From JADGOV01 sp963814355 (GTDB taxonomy: Bacteria > Actinomycetota > Actinomycetes > JADGOV01), in the NCBI GenBank assembly GCA_963814355.1, contig CAWFCZ010000018.1, positions 124,001 to 188,000 of the forward strand: DNA of 64,000 bases, in the 5' to 3' direction. Numbering within the stretch: the stretch's first letter is position 1; every line of letters begins with the position of its first letter. Under the pieces are notes generated by a model that was not told the DNA's origin, made no database searches, and worked only from the letters and a program-made list of their open reading frames with translations. Position numbers and translations under genes: made by a program. This document shows, in pieces, positions 8,455 to 17,512 of this stretch.

Positions 8455-10362
8455 TCAGTCGGTGGCCGGCTCGTCTTCCAACGCCGGGTCCAGGCCGGCG
8501 ACCGCCTCGATCACCGCCCGCCCGATGTCCTGTGCGGTCAGGCCGATCCGGGCCAGCACCTGGTCACGCTTGCCCTGGGCCAGGAACTCTCGAGGTATCC
8601 CGAAGTCGCGCAGCGGCACGTACACGCCGCTGTCGCGCAACGCCTTGGCGACGGCGTCACCGACGCCCCCGGCCCGGCCGTTGTCCTCCACGGTGACGAC
8701 GAGGCGGTGCCGAGCGGCCAGGTCGGACAGTACGGCGTTCACCGGCAGCACCCATCGCGGGTCGACCACCGTGACGCCGATGCCCTGCGCCGCGATCCGC
8801 TCGGCCGCTGCGAGGCAGACCCCGGCCATCGCCCCGACCGACACCAGCAACACCGCCGCGTCCGGGTCGGCCCGCAGCACATCGAGGTCACCGTGCCGGT
8901 CCACCGCCGGAATGGCCGGACCCACCGGCCCCTTGGGGAAACGCAGCACGGTCGGGCCGTCGCCGTCGGCCAGCGCTTCGCGAAGCTCCGCCCGCAACGT
9001 CGGCTCGTCGCGCGGGGCGGCGACCCGCAGGCCCGGGACCACCGACAGGATCGACAGATCCCACATCCCGTTGTGGCTCGGCCCGTCCTCGCCGGTCACC
9101 CCGGCCCGGTCCAGGACGAAGGTGACCGGCAGCCGGTGCAGGGCGACGTCCATCAGCACCTGGTCGAAGGCTCGGTTCAGGAAGGTGGCGTAGATCGGGA
9201 CAACCGGCCGCAGCCCACCCAGGGCGAGGCCAGCGGCCGAGGTGACCGCATGTTGTTCGGCGATCCCGACGTCGAACACCCGGTCGGGCCAGCGTGCGCG
9301 GAAGGCGTGCAGCCCGACCGGCAGCAGCATGGCGGCGGTGATAGCCACCACATCCGGGCGCTCGGCCCCGATGGCCACCAACTCTTCGGAGAAGGCGTGC
9401 GTCCAGCCCCGCGGGGACACGCCCACCGGCCGGCCGGTGACCGGGTCGATGACCGATACCCCGTGGAAGTTGTCGTCGTCGTCGTCCTCGGCCGGTGCGT
9501 ACCCGGATCCCTTCCGGGTGATGACGTGCACGATCACCGGGCCGCCGAAATCCCGGGCCCGGCGCAGCGCGGCCTCGACCGCCCCGACGTCGTGCCCGTC
9601 GATCGCGCCGACATACTTCAAGCCGAGGTCTTCGAACATGACCTGCGGCGCGACCGCGTCCTTCAGGCCCTTCTTCATGCCGTGCAGCGCCTCGTAGATC
9701 GGCGGCCCGACCACCGGAGTACGGCCCAGCACGCCCTTGACCGCACCCAGCACCTGCTCGTACCCGGGATTGAGCCGCAGGGCCGCCAGGTGGGCCGCAA
9801 TCCCGCCCACCGTCGGGGCATACGAGCGGCCGTTGTCGTTGACCACGATCACCATCGGCCGGTCTTTGGCGGCGGCGATGTTGTTCAGCGCCTCCCAGCA
9901 CATCCCGCCGGTCAGTGCGCCGTCACCGACGACGGCGACCACGGCGCGGTCCCGGGACTCCCCCCGCAGCGCGTAGGCCTTCGCCAAGCCGTCGGCATAG
10001 GACAGCGCGGTCGAGGCGTGCGAATTCTCCATCACATCGTGGTCGGACTCCGTCCGGCTGGGGTAGCCCGACAGCCCGTCCTGCTGGCGCAGCGAGCCGA
10101 AGTCGCCCTGGCGGCCGGTGAGCAGCTTGTGCACGTAGCTCTGGTGGCCGGTGTCCCAGATGATCCGATCGCGCGGGGAGTCGAACACCCGGTGCAACGC
10201 GATGGTGAGTTCGACGGCGCCGAGGTTGGGACCCAGGTGCCCGCCGGTCCGCGACACCGCCTGGACGAGGAAGTGCCGGATGTCCGCGGCCAATCGCGGC
10301 AGGTCCTTCTCCGTCAGGCGCTTGACGTCCTCCGGTCCGGAGATGGAATCCAGCAACGTCAC
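8455..10362 (-). CDS. dxs: 1-deoxy-D-xylulose-5-phosphate synthase
   Basis: 635 residues, full length for the family. Thiamine-diphosphate enzyme condensing pyruvate with glyceraldehyde 3-phosphate, first step of the MEP isoprenoid pathway. Seen in sequence: IIWDTGHQSYVHKLLTGR near the N-terminus, the ThDP motif GDGALTGGMCWEALNN, VNDNGRSYAPTVGG, the transketolase pyrimidine domain with IAEQHAVTSAAGLA, and a C-terminal transketolase domain. GTG start with AAGGAG 8 nt upstream. Stands alone. Its presence near the TRAM methyltransferase and TrkA genes matches the mycobacterial dxs1 neighbourhood, here split by a sugar transporter operon. Confidence 0.97.
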   Translation of the reverse strand: MTLLDSISGPEDVKRLTEKDLPRLAADIRHFLVQAVSRTGGHLGPNLGAVELTIALHRVFDSPRDRIIWDTGHQSYVHKLLTGRQGDFGSLRQQDGLSGYPSRTESDHDVMENSHASTALSYADGLAKAYALRGESRDRAVVAVVGDGALTGGMCWEALNNIAAAKDRPMVIVVNDNGRSYAPTVGGIAAHLAALRLNPGYEQVLGAVKGVLGRTPVVGPPIYEALHGMKKGLKDAVAPQVMFEDLGLKYVGAIDGHDVGAVEAALRRARDFGGPVIVHVITRKGSGYAPAEDDDDDNFHGVSVIDPVTGRPVGVSPRGWTHAFSEELVAIGAERPDVVAITAAMLLPVGLHAFRARWPDRVFDVGIAEQHAVTSAAGLALGGLRPVVPIYATFLNRAFDQVLMDVALHRLPVTFVLDRAGVTGEDGPSHNGMWDLSILSVVPGLRVAAPRDEPTLRAELREALADGDGPTVLRFPKGPVGPAIPAVDRHGDLDVLRADPDAAVLLVSVGAMAGVCLAAAERIAAQGIGVTVVDPRWVLPVNAVLSDLAARHRLVVTVEDNGRAGGVGDAVAKALRDSGVYVPLRDFGIPREFLAQGKRDQVLARIGLTAQDIGRAVIEAVAGLDPALEDEPATD

Positions 10363-10434
10363 CGGCCGGGCTCCTTACGCTGTCGTCGGAACTGGCGCAG
10401 TTCGGTCCCGTCGCTACCCGGGCTGCTTGTCACT

Positions 10435-10440
10435 AGGGTA
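10435..10440 (-). promoter_or_regulatory. Candidate dxs -10 box (TACCCT)
   Basis: TACCCT on the minus strand about 72 nt before the dxs start, in the 110-bp gap between the sugar permease stop and dxs. It fits the actinobacterial TANNNT pattern and would give a leader of about 65 nt. Confidence 0.4.
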
Positions 10441-10472
10441 ATCCGCCTCGCGTGCGCCCCGGCCGATGGCGA

Positions 10473-11723
10473 CTAGCCCCGGCCGCTGGCTTGGCGTCCC
10501 CGCCGGGCCAGCGCGTCGACGATCACCGCGATCAGCAGGACCGCGCCGGTGATGATGAACTTGGTCGACGATGCCTTGTTCAGCAGGTCCAGCCCGTTGG
10601 AAATGGACTGGATGACCAGGATGCCGAGCAGGGCGGAGTACGCCGTGCCCCGGCCACCGAAAAGGCTGGTTCCTCCGATCACGGCCGCGGCGATGGCGTT
10701 GAGCAGCACGTCCCCGCCGCCGGTCGACTGGCCGACCGATAGGGCCCGTGACGCGGCCAGCACGCCGCCGGCAGCAGCCATGGTGGACGCCAGCATGAAC
10801 ACCGTCAGCCGGATCCGGTTCACCGAGATGCCGGCCCGGCGGGCCGCCTCCTCGTTGCCGCCGACGGCCAGCACGTGCCGGCCGTACGTGGTCTTCTTGA
10901 TCAACAGGTCGAAGACGACGACGAACACCAGGAAGATCAGCAGGTTGAGCGGGACGCCTCGGAAGTTGTTGAGTACCGACACGCTGACGGCCAGCGCGGC
11001 CGCGACCACCACGCTGCGCAGCACGACCTCGGAGAACGGCCGGGGCCGAAGCCCGGCGCCACGACGCGACCGCGCCTCGGAGAGCTGAGCGGCCACGTAG
11101 CCCACGATGGCCAGAACGGCCAGCAGCCAGCCGACACCGGAGGACAGATAGGTGTTCGCCAGTTTCGCCACCCCGCCGCCGAACGGAAGGTTGACGGTCC
11201 CCTTCGAGCCGAGCACGTCGAGTTGCACACCCTGCCAGCCGATCAGGCCGGCGAGGGTGACGACGAAACTCGGTACCCCGAAGCGGGTGAACACCGCGCC
11301 CTGGAAGGTTCCGATCGCCAACCCGACGAGGAGCGCGAGCACGATCGCCTCGACGGTGCCCATGCCGTGGCCGACGTTGAGCACGACCAGCACCGCGCCG
11401 GCAAGGCCACTGACCACACCCACCGAGAGGTCGATCTCGCCGAGCAGCAGCACCAGCACGATGCCGACCGAGATCGTGCCGGTGGCCACCATCTGCGAGC
11501 TGAGGTTGGTGAGGTTCTCCGCGGAGAGGAATCGGCTGTTCTGGGTCTGCAGGTACGTCCAGATCACGATCAGCCCGATGACGACCGGCAGCGAGCCCAG
11601 TTCCCCGCCGGACACCTTGCGCTTGAACGCGGTGAGATAGCCCCGCAGGCCCTCCTCCTGGACGATGAGCCGGGGGTCGCGCTCGGCCGGCGACGGGGTC
11701 TCGGTGGGCGGTGCCTCGGTCAC
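10473..11723 (-). CDS. Sugar ABC transporter permease (XylH-like)
   Basis: 416 residues with about ten membrane helices, BPD_transp_2 family. The soluble N-terminal tail with LRGYLTAFKRKVSGGELGSL, then LLLGEIDLSVG (the conserved EIDLSVG loop) and GGTSLFGGRG near the C-terminus, are typical of ribose/xylose permeases; the long tail favours the xylose (XylH) branch. Last gene of a transporter operon, start overlapping the ATPase gene stop (ATGA-type, 11720-11723). Confidence 0.9.
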   Translation of the reverse strand: MTEAPPTETPSPAERDPRLIVQEEGLRGYLTAFKRKVSGGELGSLPVVIGLIVIWTYLQTQNSRFLSAENLTNLSSQMVATGTISVGIVLVLLLGEIDLSVGVVSGLAGAVLVVLNVGHGMGTVEAIVLALLVGLAIGTFQGAVFTRFGVPSFVVTLAGLIGWQGVQLDVLGSKGTVNLPFGGGVAKLANTYLSSGVGWLLAVLAIVGYVAAQLSEARSRRGAGLRPRPFSEVVLRSVVVAAALAVSVSVLNNFRGVPLNLLIFLVFVVVFDLLIKKTTYGRHVLAVGGNEEAARRAGISVNRIRLTVFMLASTMAAAGGVLAASRALSVGQSTGGGDVLLNAIAAAVIGGTSLFGGRGTAYSALLGILVIQSISNGLDLLNKASSTKFIITGAVLLIAVIVDALARRGRQASGRG

Positions 11724-12523
11724 GGTGTCTCTCCCGCGGTGGTGGGGCGCGCGGTGGCCGGCAGGCCGGGACGCCGACCGGCGCCGGACGACGCCGTCGC
11801 TCCGGTGATCGCTCCGACGATTTGCTCCTGACTGGCCTCGCCGACCACGAACTCTCCGCCGTTGCGGCCCAGCCGAAGGACCACCACCCGGTCGCAGACG
11901 GCGAAGACGTCGGCCAGGTTGTGGCTGATGACCACGACCGCCAGACCCCGGTCCTTGAGGCGGGTGATGAGGTCGAGGACCTGGGCGGTCTGCGCCACTC
12001 CCAGCGCCGCGGTGGGCTCGTCGAGCAGCACAACCTTCGGCTCGCCGATCAGGGACCGAGCAATGGCCACCGACTGACGCTGGCCGCCGGAGAGCGAGGC
12101 CACCGGGATGCGGACGCTGGGAATCTTCACCGACAGCGTCTGCAGCAGTTCACCGGCGCGGCGCTCCATGTTGATCTCGTCGAGCCACTTCGCCCGACTG
12201 GTCACCTCGTGGCCCAGGTAGAGATTGTTGACCACGTCGAGGTTGTCGCACAGCGCCAGGTCCTGGTAGACGGTGGCGATACCCATCCCGGTGGCGTCGT
12301 GCGGCCGGCTGATGGTCACCGGATTGCCCTCGAAACGGATTTCCCCGTCGTCGGCTGGTCCGACCCCGGCCATCACCTTGACCAAGGTCGATTTGCCGGC
12401 GCCGTTGTCCCCGACCAGGGCCACCGCCTCGCCGGAGCTGACCTCGAAGTCGACGTCGGTGAGCGCCTGCACGGCGCCGAAACGCTTGGAAATGCCGTGC
12501 AGCGCCAGTTGTGGCTGAGCCAT
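11720..12523 (-). CDS. Sugar ABC transporter ATP-binding protein, single nucleotide-binding domain
   Basis: 267 residues: Walker A VGDNGAGKSTLVK, signature LSGGQRQSVAIARSL, Walker B VVLLDEPTAALG, H-loop VISHNLADV. Classical XylG/RbsA proteins carry two tandem domains (about 500 residues). This one has a single domain, so the working transporter would need a homodimer. Lies between the binding protein (72-bp gap) and the permease (4-bp overlap). ATP hydrolysis in the cytoplasm drives sugar uptake. Confidence 0.92.
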   Translation of the reverse strand: MAQPQLALHGISKRFGAVQALTDVDFEVSSGEAVALVGDNGAGKSTLVKVMAGVGPADDGEIRFEGNPVTISRPHDATGMGIATVYQDLALCDNLDVVNNLYLGHEVTSRAKWLDEINMERRAGELLQTLSVKIPSVRIPVASLSGGQRQSVAIARSLIGEPKVVLLDEPTAALGVAQTAQVLDLITRLKDRGLAVVVISHNLADVFAVCDRVVVLRLGRNGGEFVVGEASQEQIVGAITGATASSGAGRRPGLPATARPTTAGETP

Positions 12524-12595
12524 GTGCGGTGCCTCCAGGCAGCCGGGCCGCCGGCCGGCACGCTCGCGCTGTGCCGGCCGGGCAGCTTGCGGACC

Positions 12596-13726
12596 TCAGC
12601 TGATGCCGAGGGTCTTGCAGACGGCAGCGGCTGCGCCGGTGCAGACTTCGCTGGGCTTCCAGAACCCGTCTGCGATGACGGTCGACTTGATATTGCTCTT
12701 GGTCACCGCGACCGGCGGCAGCAGGATCGAGGGGATGTCGGACGTGCCGTTGTTGGTCGTCGCCGTGGCACCGGTCGGCTTCTTGCCCTGCAGCAAGTCG
12801 TACGCCGCCTGGGCGGCGGCCGCGGTCTCGGCCTTGGTCGCCTTGTAGACGGTCATGTACTGGTCACCGGTGAGGATTCGCTGGATACCGGCCGCCTCGG
12901 CGTCCTGCCCGGTCACCGGCGGGATCTTGGTGAACCCACCGGACTTCATGGCGGCGATGGCGCCACCGGCGGTGCCGTCGTTCGCCGCGTACACGCCGTC
13001 GATCTTGCCCTTGCCGAGCTTCGTGATGGCAGCCTGCATCTCCTGCTGCGCCTTGTCGTTGCTCCAGTCCGGCGTGTCGTACTCGGCGCCGATCGTGACC
13101 TTGCCGTCCAGCGCGCTGTGCGCGCCCTTCTTGAACTGGGCGGCGTTCGGGTCGGTCGGCGAGCCGTTGATCATGACGATCGTCGGCTTGGCTCCGGCGC
13201 CGGCGGCCGCCAGGCCCTTGAGCAGCGCCTGACCCTGCAACTTGCCGACCTGCTCGTTCTGGAAGGAGACGTAGACGTCGGCCGGCCCGCTGACCAGGCG
13301 GTCGTAGGAGACCACCGGGACGTTCTGGGCCTTGGCCTTGGCGACGATGGTTTGGGCTGCCTTGCCGTCGACCGGGTCCAGGACCAGGACCTTCGCGCCC
13401 TGAGTGAGCGCCGCGTCGGCCTGCTGCTGCTGCTTGGCCGAGTCCTGGTTGGCGTTGGAGTACAGCACCTTGCACCCGGAACAGAGTTCTTTCATCTTGG
13501 CTTCGAACTCCGGCCGGTCGTGGGCCTCGTACCGGGCGGTCTTAGTCTCCGGGAGGAGCAGCGCGATGTCCCCGGTCTTGCCGCCGGCGGCGGCCGTGCT
13601 GGACCCGGCGGGGGGCGTGGTGCCGGTCGAGGTGGTGGACTTCTTGCTGCTGCCGCAGGCGGCAGAGCCGAGCGCGAGCAGCAGCATCGAGCCGGCCGCC
13701 AGCGCGCGTGTGGACCGTGATGTCAT
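12596..13726 (-). CDS. Sugar ABC transporter substrate-binding lipoprotein (XylF-like)
   Basis: 376 residues. N-terminal hydrophobic signal with lipobox LGSAAC around residue 24 marks a membrane-anchored lipoprotein. The mature part is a periplasmic-binding-protein type 1 fold: IALLLPETKTARYEAHDRP, LVLDPVDGKAAQTIVAKAK, VPVVSYDRL and FQNEQVGKLQGQ resemble D-xylose binding protein XylF. GAAAGGAAG ribosome site before the ATG. First gene of the transporter operon, 81 bp downstream of the ROK repressor gene. Ligand xylose is inferred from similarity, not proven. Confidence 0.9.
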   Translation of the reverse strand: MTSRSTRALAAGSMLLLALGSAACGSSKKSTTSTGTTPPAGSSTAAAGGKTGDIALLLPETKTARYEAHDRPEFEAKMKELCSGCKVLYSNANQDSAKQQQQADAALTQGAKVLVLDPVDGKAAQTIVAKAKAQNVPVVSYDRLVSGPADVYVSFQNEQVGKLQGQALLKGLAAAGAGAKPTIVMINGSPTDPNAAQFKKGAHSALDGKVTIGAEYDTPDWSNDKAQQEMQAAITKLGKGKIDGVYAANDGTAGGAIAAMKSGGFTKIPPVTGQDAEAAGIQRILTGDQYMTVYKATKAETAAAAQAAYDLLQGKKPTGATATTNNGTSDIPSILLPPVAVTKSNIKSTVIADGFWKPSEVCTGAAAAVCKTLGIS

Positions 13727-13807
13727 GCGACTTCCTTTCGTGGGGTGATCCCGCTATGGGCGATTGTGCCGGAGGAAACGACGCGGCGAACCGGTCGGAG
13801 CAGGTGG

Positions 13808-15049
13808 CTAGGTCGGCGCCGGGGGGGCCATGTGCTGGGCCAGCAGCCGGTTGGCGCTGCGCAGGGCCAGCGCCAATCCGCCGAGCACTTCGGCGCGTTG
13901 ACCAAGCGCTCCCGCGACGATCTGCGCATTGTCGGAGATGGTATGCATGGCGTGCCGTCGGACCACGTCGCGCATCGGAGCCAACAGGATGGTCCCGGCC
14001 GCGGCCAGCGTCCCGCCGACCACTACCCGTTCCGGGGCGAGCACGTTGCAGGCCGCGGCCACCGCTGTGCCGATCGCCCGACCGGCGTCGGCGATAATTC
14101 GACGGCAGCCGCTGTCGCCGTTGACTGCCCGGCTGATGGCCTCCGGAATGGTCAGCCCCGCACCGTGGCTGGACCGCAGCAGCGCCAGCAGGGCCTCCGA
14201 GCCGGCCATGGTCTCCAGGCAGCCGCGATCGCCGCACTGGCACAGGCCCCCGCGGTCGTCCACGGTGACGTGCCCGATCTCACCCGCGATGCCGCCGGAA
14301 CCCCGGTAGAGCCGGCCGTCGAGGATCAGCCCGGCGCCGACACCGGTTGCCGCCTTGACGTAGAGCAGGTGCCGGGCACCCATGCCTGAGCCCCACGTCA
14401 GCTCGCCGAGAGCGCCGAGATTGGCGTCGTTGTCCACCAGCACCGGAAGCCCCAGGTGCTCCGACATCGCCGCCCGGGCCGGGACGCCGACCCAGCCCGG
14501 CAGGATGGCGGGGGACCGGACCTCACCGGTGGTCGGGTCCACCGGACCGGCCAACCCCATGCCGACGCCCAGCACTGCGGAACGCGGTGCGTCGACCTTG
14601 GCGAGCAGGCTGTCGGCGACGTCGGCGGCCAGTGGAAGGTCGTCGTCCGCGCCGTGATCGGCGGGTAGGTCGCGGTGGTCCTCGGCGAGCACGGTATGGC
14701 CGAGGTCGGCCACCGCGGCCCGAAGATGCCGGTGTCCGAAATCCAGAGCCAGCACCAGGCCGGCACGCTGATTGAGCACGATCCCGGCGCCCCGCCGGCC
14801 GCTCGCCCGCCCGCCGGCTCCGTCGACCGAGGGATCGCTGATCCAGTTAATGTCCCGCAACTCTCGGACGATGTTCGATACCGTGGCCCGGGAAAGTCCG
14901 GTCCGGCGGGCGATCTCGGATTGGCTGACGGACCCGGCGGTCCTCAGCAGGTCGAGGACCCGTTGACGGTTGGCACTGCGGAGTGCGGTGGGCGAGCCCA
15001 CCCCGGGTTCGCTGCGGTTGTCCACCCACCGGGAATCCGACTCATCCAC
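13808..15049 (-). CDS. ROK-family transcriptional repressor
   Basis: 413 residues. Winged helix-turn-helix about 20-80 (SVSQSEIARRTGLSRATVSN), followed by a ROK sugar-kinase fold with LALDFGHRHLRAAVADL, the GEIGHV motif and the cysteine zinc site CQCGDRGCLE. Such NagC/XylR proteins repress sugar operons and release DNA on binding the sugar. Encoded just upstream of, and co-directional with, the XylF-like transporter genes, so probably their local regulator. GTG start at 15049 chosen because it directly precedes the conserved ALRSANRQRVL helix by a short tail. Confidence 0.92.
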   Translation of the reverse strand: MDESDSRWVDNRSEPGVGSPTALRSANRQRVLDLLRTAGSVSQSEIARRTGLSRATVSNIVRELRDINWISDPSVDGAGGRASGRRGAGIVLNQRAGLVLALDFGHRHLRAAVADLGHTVLAEDHRDLPADHGADDDLPLAADVADSLLAKVDAPRSAVLGVGMGLAGPVDPTTGEVRSPAILPGWVGVPARAAMSEHLGLPVLVDNDANLGALGELTWGSGMGARHLLYVKAATGVGAGLILDGRLYRGSGGIAGEIGHVTVDDRGGLCQCGDRGCLETMAGSEALLALLRSSHGAGLTIPEAISRAVNGDSGCRRIIADAGRAIGTAVAAACNVLAPERVVVGGTLAAAGTILLAPMRDVVRRHAMHTISDNAQIVAGALGQRAEVLGGLALALRSANRLLAQHMAPPAPT

Positions 15050-15082
15050 GACCAGCAGCGTGCCGGAGGCTCACGTTTCTGT

Positions 15083-15106
15083 CAAGTTCTGAACATATAA
15101 CGATTG
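15083..15106. promoter_or_regulatory. Candidate ROK operator / promoter region
   Basis: An AT-rich island upstream of the ROK gene. It contains the 9-bp palindrome GTTCTGAAC (15086-15094) within an imperfect inverted repeat CAAGTT...AACGATTG. On the minus strand a TTGACA hexamer (15080-15085) abuts it. Position and AT-richness suggest an autoregulated promoter; the operator assignment is inference. Confidence 0.35.
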
Positions 15107-15170
15107 CATCACCGTCCTACGGGTCACCTTCTGAACGCCTGGCGGCGACCAGCGAACCTTGGGGATCGCT

Positions 15171-15542
15171 CTACAACCGGGGAACGAAGGTCTCCCCGCG
15201 CAGGGCACGTTCAACGACCGACACGGCGGCGGCCGTCCTGTGCAACCGAAGCCCTTCCCGCTCATAGGCCGCCACCGCCGCTTCGATCGCCTCCGGCGGG
15301 ACGACGCCACGCAGATCGGCCCGGGATGTAGCCAATCCCCGGCGAGCCGCCTCCATCGCACCGCTCAGGTGGCCGGCGGCGAAGCGGGCCAGCAGCACCG
15401 GATGGGCCCGCAGCACCTGGTAGGCCCGGTACTCCGGCGGGCACAGGTCGAAGAGCCAGCCGATCGCCCTGCGCTGGAAGCCGGGCGAGCCGGGCGGTGG
15501 CAGGTCCGGGGGCCACCCCGGCGGGCTGTGGGCCGCAGTCAC
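15171..15542 (-). CDS. Conserved actinobacterial hypothetical protein
   Basis: 123 residues, soluble, with a proline-rich N-terminus (PPGWPPDLPPP) and a helical body containing WLFDLCPPEYRAY and an amphipathic C-terminal half with AAYEREGLRL. It looks like a family I associate with Micromonosporaceae and relatives; no function is known to me. GTG start: a CACACT hexamer 6 nt upstream (15549-15554) resembles a weak -10 box of a leaderless transcript. Located between the ROK gene and the hemerythrin-like gene. Confidence 0.65.
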   Translation of the reverse strand: MTAAHSPPGWPPDLPPPGSPGFQRRAIGWLFDLCPPEYRAYQVLRAHPVLLARFAAGHLSGAMEAARRGLATSRADLRGVVPPEAIEAAVAAYEREGLRLHRTAAAVSVVERALRGETFVPRL

Positions 15543-15596
15543 CGCCCCAGTGTGCGGGCCACCCCGCCGCTCGCCACGCTCGCCGCCACCGCGGGC

Positions 15597-16187
15597 TCAG
15601 CGGCCGGCGGTACTCGCCAGCGCCTCGGGCACGGCCCGCCGGGCCAGGGGCGGGCCGGGCATTGCCGGCACGTGCAGCCTGCCGTTCGGCCAGCCCCGGT
15701 CGGCTTCTCCGGCACCCAGGGCATCGAGCATCGGGAGGTAGACGTCCTCGGTCTTGACGAACTGGAGGCGGACCAAGGCGTACAGACCGAACAGCACACG
15801 GCGAAGGTCGTCCGCCTGCGGCGCTGACGTGGAGGTGGTCAGTCGACCCCGCAGTACGCCGAGCTCGTGGGTCAGCGTGACCATCTCGCGGGTGTCCCGG
15901 CTCAGGGCACTGACCTCGCTGTCGATGACGGCCGCCAAGGCCACAGACTGGGCGGCCAGGTGCGGGATGATCTGCTTGATCAGCAGCGTGTAGGAGTCGT
16001 CGCAGGCCCGGCGGACCGCCCGGACGTCCGCCTTCTCCACCAGGCAGGCGGTACGCCGCAGGAGTTCGGCCAGCGGTTGCAGGCGACGATGCTCGCCGCG
16101 CAGCGCGGCCCGGCCTCGGGCAGCCGCCGTCCCGAGTGATCGCTGAGAGCCTTGCTGAGGCCGTTGCTGGGGCCCTTGCTGGGACAT
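15597..16187 (-). CDS. Hemerythrin-like HHE-domain protein
   Basis: 196 residues. After a Gln-rich N-terminal tail (1-18), a four-helix arrangement carries candidate metal ligands His33 (GEHRRL), His76 (IIPHLAAQ) and His107 (THELG), and a last helix LQFVKTEDVYLPML with Glu148. The usual histidine at the start of that last helix is not present, so the di-iron site may be altered. Family proteins sense or buffer oxygen, NO or iron. A perfect 12-bp palindrome lies 44 nt before the start codon and may be its operator. Confidence 0.75.
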   Translation of the reverse strand: MSQQGPQQRPQQGSQRSLGTAAARGRAALRGEHRRLQPLAELLRRTACLVEKADVRAVRRACDDSYTLLIKQIIPHLAAQSVALAAVIDSEVSALSRDTREMVTLTHELGVLRGRLTTSTSAPQADDLRRVLFGLYALVRLQFVKTEDVYLPMLDALGAGEADRGWPNGRLHVPAMPGPPLARRAVPEALASTAGR

Positions 16188-16230
16188 TGGGCCACCTCCG
16201 GGAGTGGGGGCCGCTACCGACCGGTGCCGC

Positions 16231-16242
16231 TACTGATCAGTA
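16231..16242. promoter_or_regulatory. 12-bp palindrome upstream of hemerythrin-like gene
   Basis: TACTGATCAGTA is a perfect palindrome about 44 nt before the start of the hemerythrin-like gene, in a GC-poor patch. The position suits a dimeric regulator. Confidence 0.4.
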
Positions 16243-16293
16243 TCGCTGGTTGCCGCACAGTCTCGGCAGGGTCATTAGGCCCTGCGGTTCCCT

Positions 16294-16305
16294 TGGTAGC
16301 TACCA
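16294..16305. promoter_or_regulatory. 12-bp palindrome after the RNA methyltransferase stop
   Basis: TGGTAGCTACCA, a perfect palindrome, starts two bases beyond the stop of the minus-strand methyltransferase gene. With no loop it is a poor terminator, so a protein site is as likely. Confidence 0.3.
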
Positions 16306-16306
16306 G

Positions 16307-17512
16307 CTAGGCCGGGACCGGCTCGGTCGGTACCAGCAGGGCGACGCATTCGACGTGGTGCGTCATCGGGAACAGGTCCAGCGCCCGCAGCCCCGCCAGC
16401 CGGTAGCCGAGCCGGCCGAAGGTGGCCACATCGCGGGCCAGGCTTGCCGGGTCGCACCCGACGTACCCAATGGCCCGGGCTCCGGTGCGGACCACCGCGG
16501 TCACCACCTCGCGGCCGGCCCCGGCACGCGGTGGGTCCAGGACGACCACGTCCCGGGCGATCTCGGCCGGCGGCAGCCGGTCCAGCAGCCCGGCGCCGAC
16601 CCGAGCCCGCCGGACGCGGACCTGGGGCAGGTCGGCCAGATTATGCGCGGCATCCGCGGCCGCTCGCCGGTTGCCTTCTACGGCCAGGACCCGCCCGTCC
16701 GGCCCGACCTGCTCCCCCAGCGCGCCGGCGAACAGCCCCACTCCGCAGTACAGGTCGAGGATGTGCTCCCCAGGAGCCGGATCGGACAACTCGACCACTG
16801 TGGCCACAAGGGTGTCCGCCGCGCCGGGGTGAACCTGCCAGAAGGCGCCACCGGAGACCCGCCAGCTGCGCCCGGCGGACTGCTCCCGGATGGGCCCCGG
16901 CGGGTTACCCGACGCGCTGACCAGGCAATCGCCGCTGGTCGCCCCGACCGCTACGCGCACCGAGTCGACGCCGGGCCAGCGGCGCTGCGGCACGCCGGCG
17001 GAGTTCACCAGCGGGTGGGCGATGAGGCATTGCTCGACGGGCTGCACGGCGTGGGACCGGTGCTGGCGGAAACCGACCTCACCACCGCCGGAGACCGCGA
17101 AGGCGACCCGGGTCCGCCAACCCAGCCCGTCGGGCGCGCCGGGTACCTCGCGCACCTCCGGGCTGACGTCCAGCCCGGCAAGCCGGGCGAACTGCTCCCG
17201 GATGACGTCCGCCTTTCCCCGCCGCTGAGCGCCCAGGGCGACGTGCTGCCAGTCGCAGCCACCGCATGCTCCGGGGCCGGCGTAGCGGCACGGCGGCGGC
17301 ACGCGGTCCGGCGCCGGCCGCAGGATCTCAACCGCATCCGCCCGCAGGTAGCGCGCCCGCTCCTCGGTCACCCTGGCCCGAACCCGCTCACCGGGCAGGG
17401 TATGGCGGACGAAGACCACCCGGCCGTCGGCGGCCCGCGCGACGCAGGCCCCGCCGGGGGCCACCGCACCCACCTCGAGCTCCAGCCAGTGACGGTGGCC
17501 GGGTCGGGTCAT
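16307..17512 (-). CDS. TRAM-domain class I RNA uracil methyltransferase (TrmA/RlmD family)
   Basis: 401 residues. N-terminal TRAM-like beta barrel (about 8-62), cysteine cluster ACGGCDWQH that can hold an iron-sulfur cluster, then SAM domain with LDLYCGVGLFAG, LDPPRAG and catalytic YVGCDPASLARD (cysteine nucleophile), ending FPMTHHVE. It methylates C5 of a uridine in rRNA or tRNA; which site is not visible. Start directly abuts the stop of the APC permease gene (17513), suggesting a two-gene unit. The same pair (Rv2690c-Rv2689c type) occurs in mycobacteria. Confidence 0.9.
   Translation of the reverse strand: MTRPGHRHWLELEVGAVAPGGACVARAADGRVVFVRHTLPGERVRARVTEERARYLRADAVEILRPAPDRVPPPCRYAGPGACGGCDWQHVALGAQRRGKADVIREQFARLAGLDVSPEVREVPGAPDGLGWRTRVAFAVSGGGEVGFRQHRSHAVQPVEQCLIAHPLVNSAGVPQRRWPGVDSVRVAVGATSGDCLVSASGNPPGPIREQSAGRSWRVSGGAFWQVHPGAADTLVATVVELSDPAPGEHILDLYCGVGLFAGALGEQVGPDGRVLAVEGNRRAAADAAHNLADLPQVRVRRARVGAGLLDRLPPAEIARDVVVLDPPRAGAGREVVTAVVRTGARAIGYVGCDPASLARDVATFGRLGYRLAGLRALDLFPMTHHVECVALLVPTEPVPA

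Noticed and set aside
8332..10476. 714-codon frame antisense to dxs
   Set aside because: Mirror of dxs codons, no domain, no start signals.
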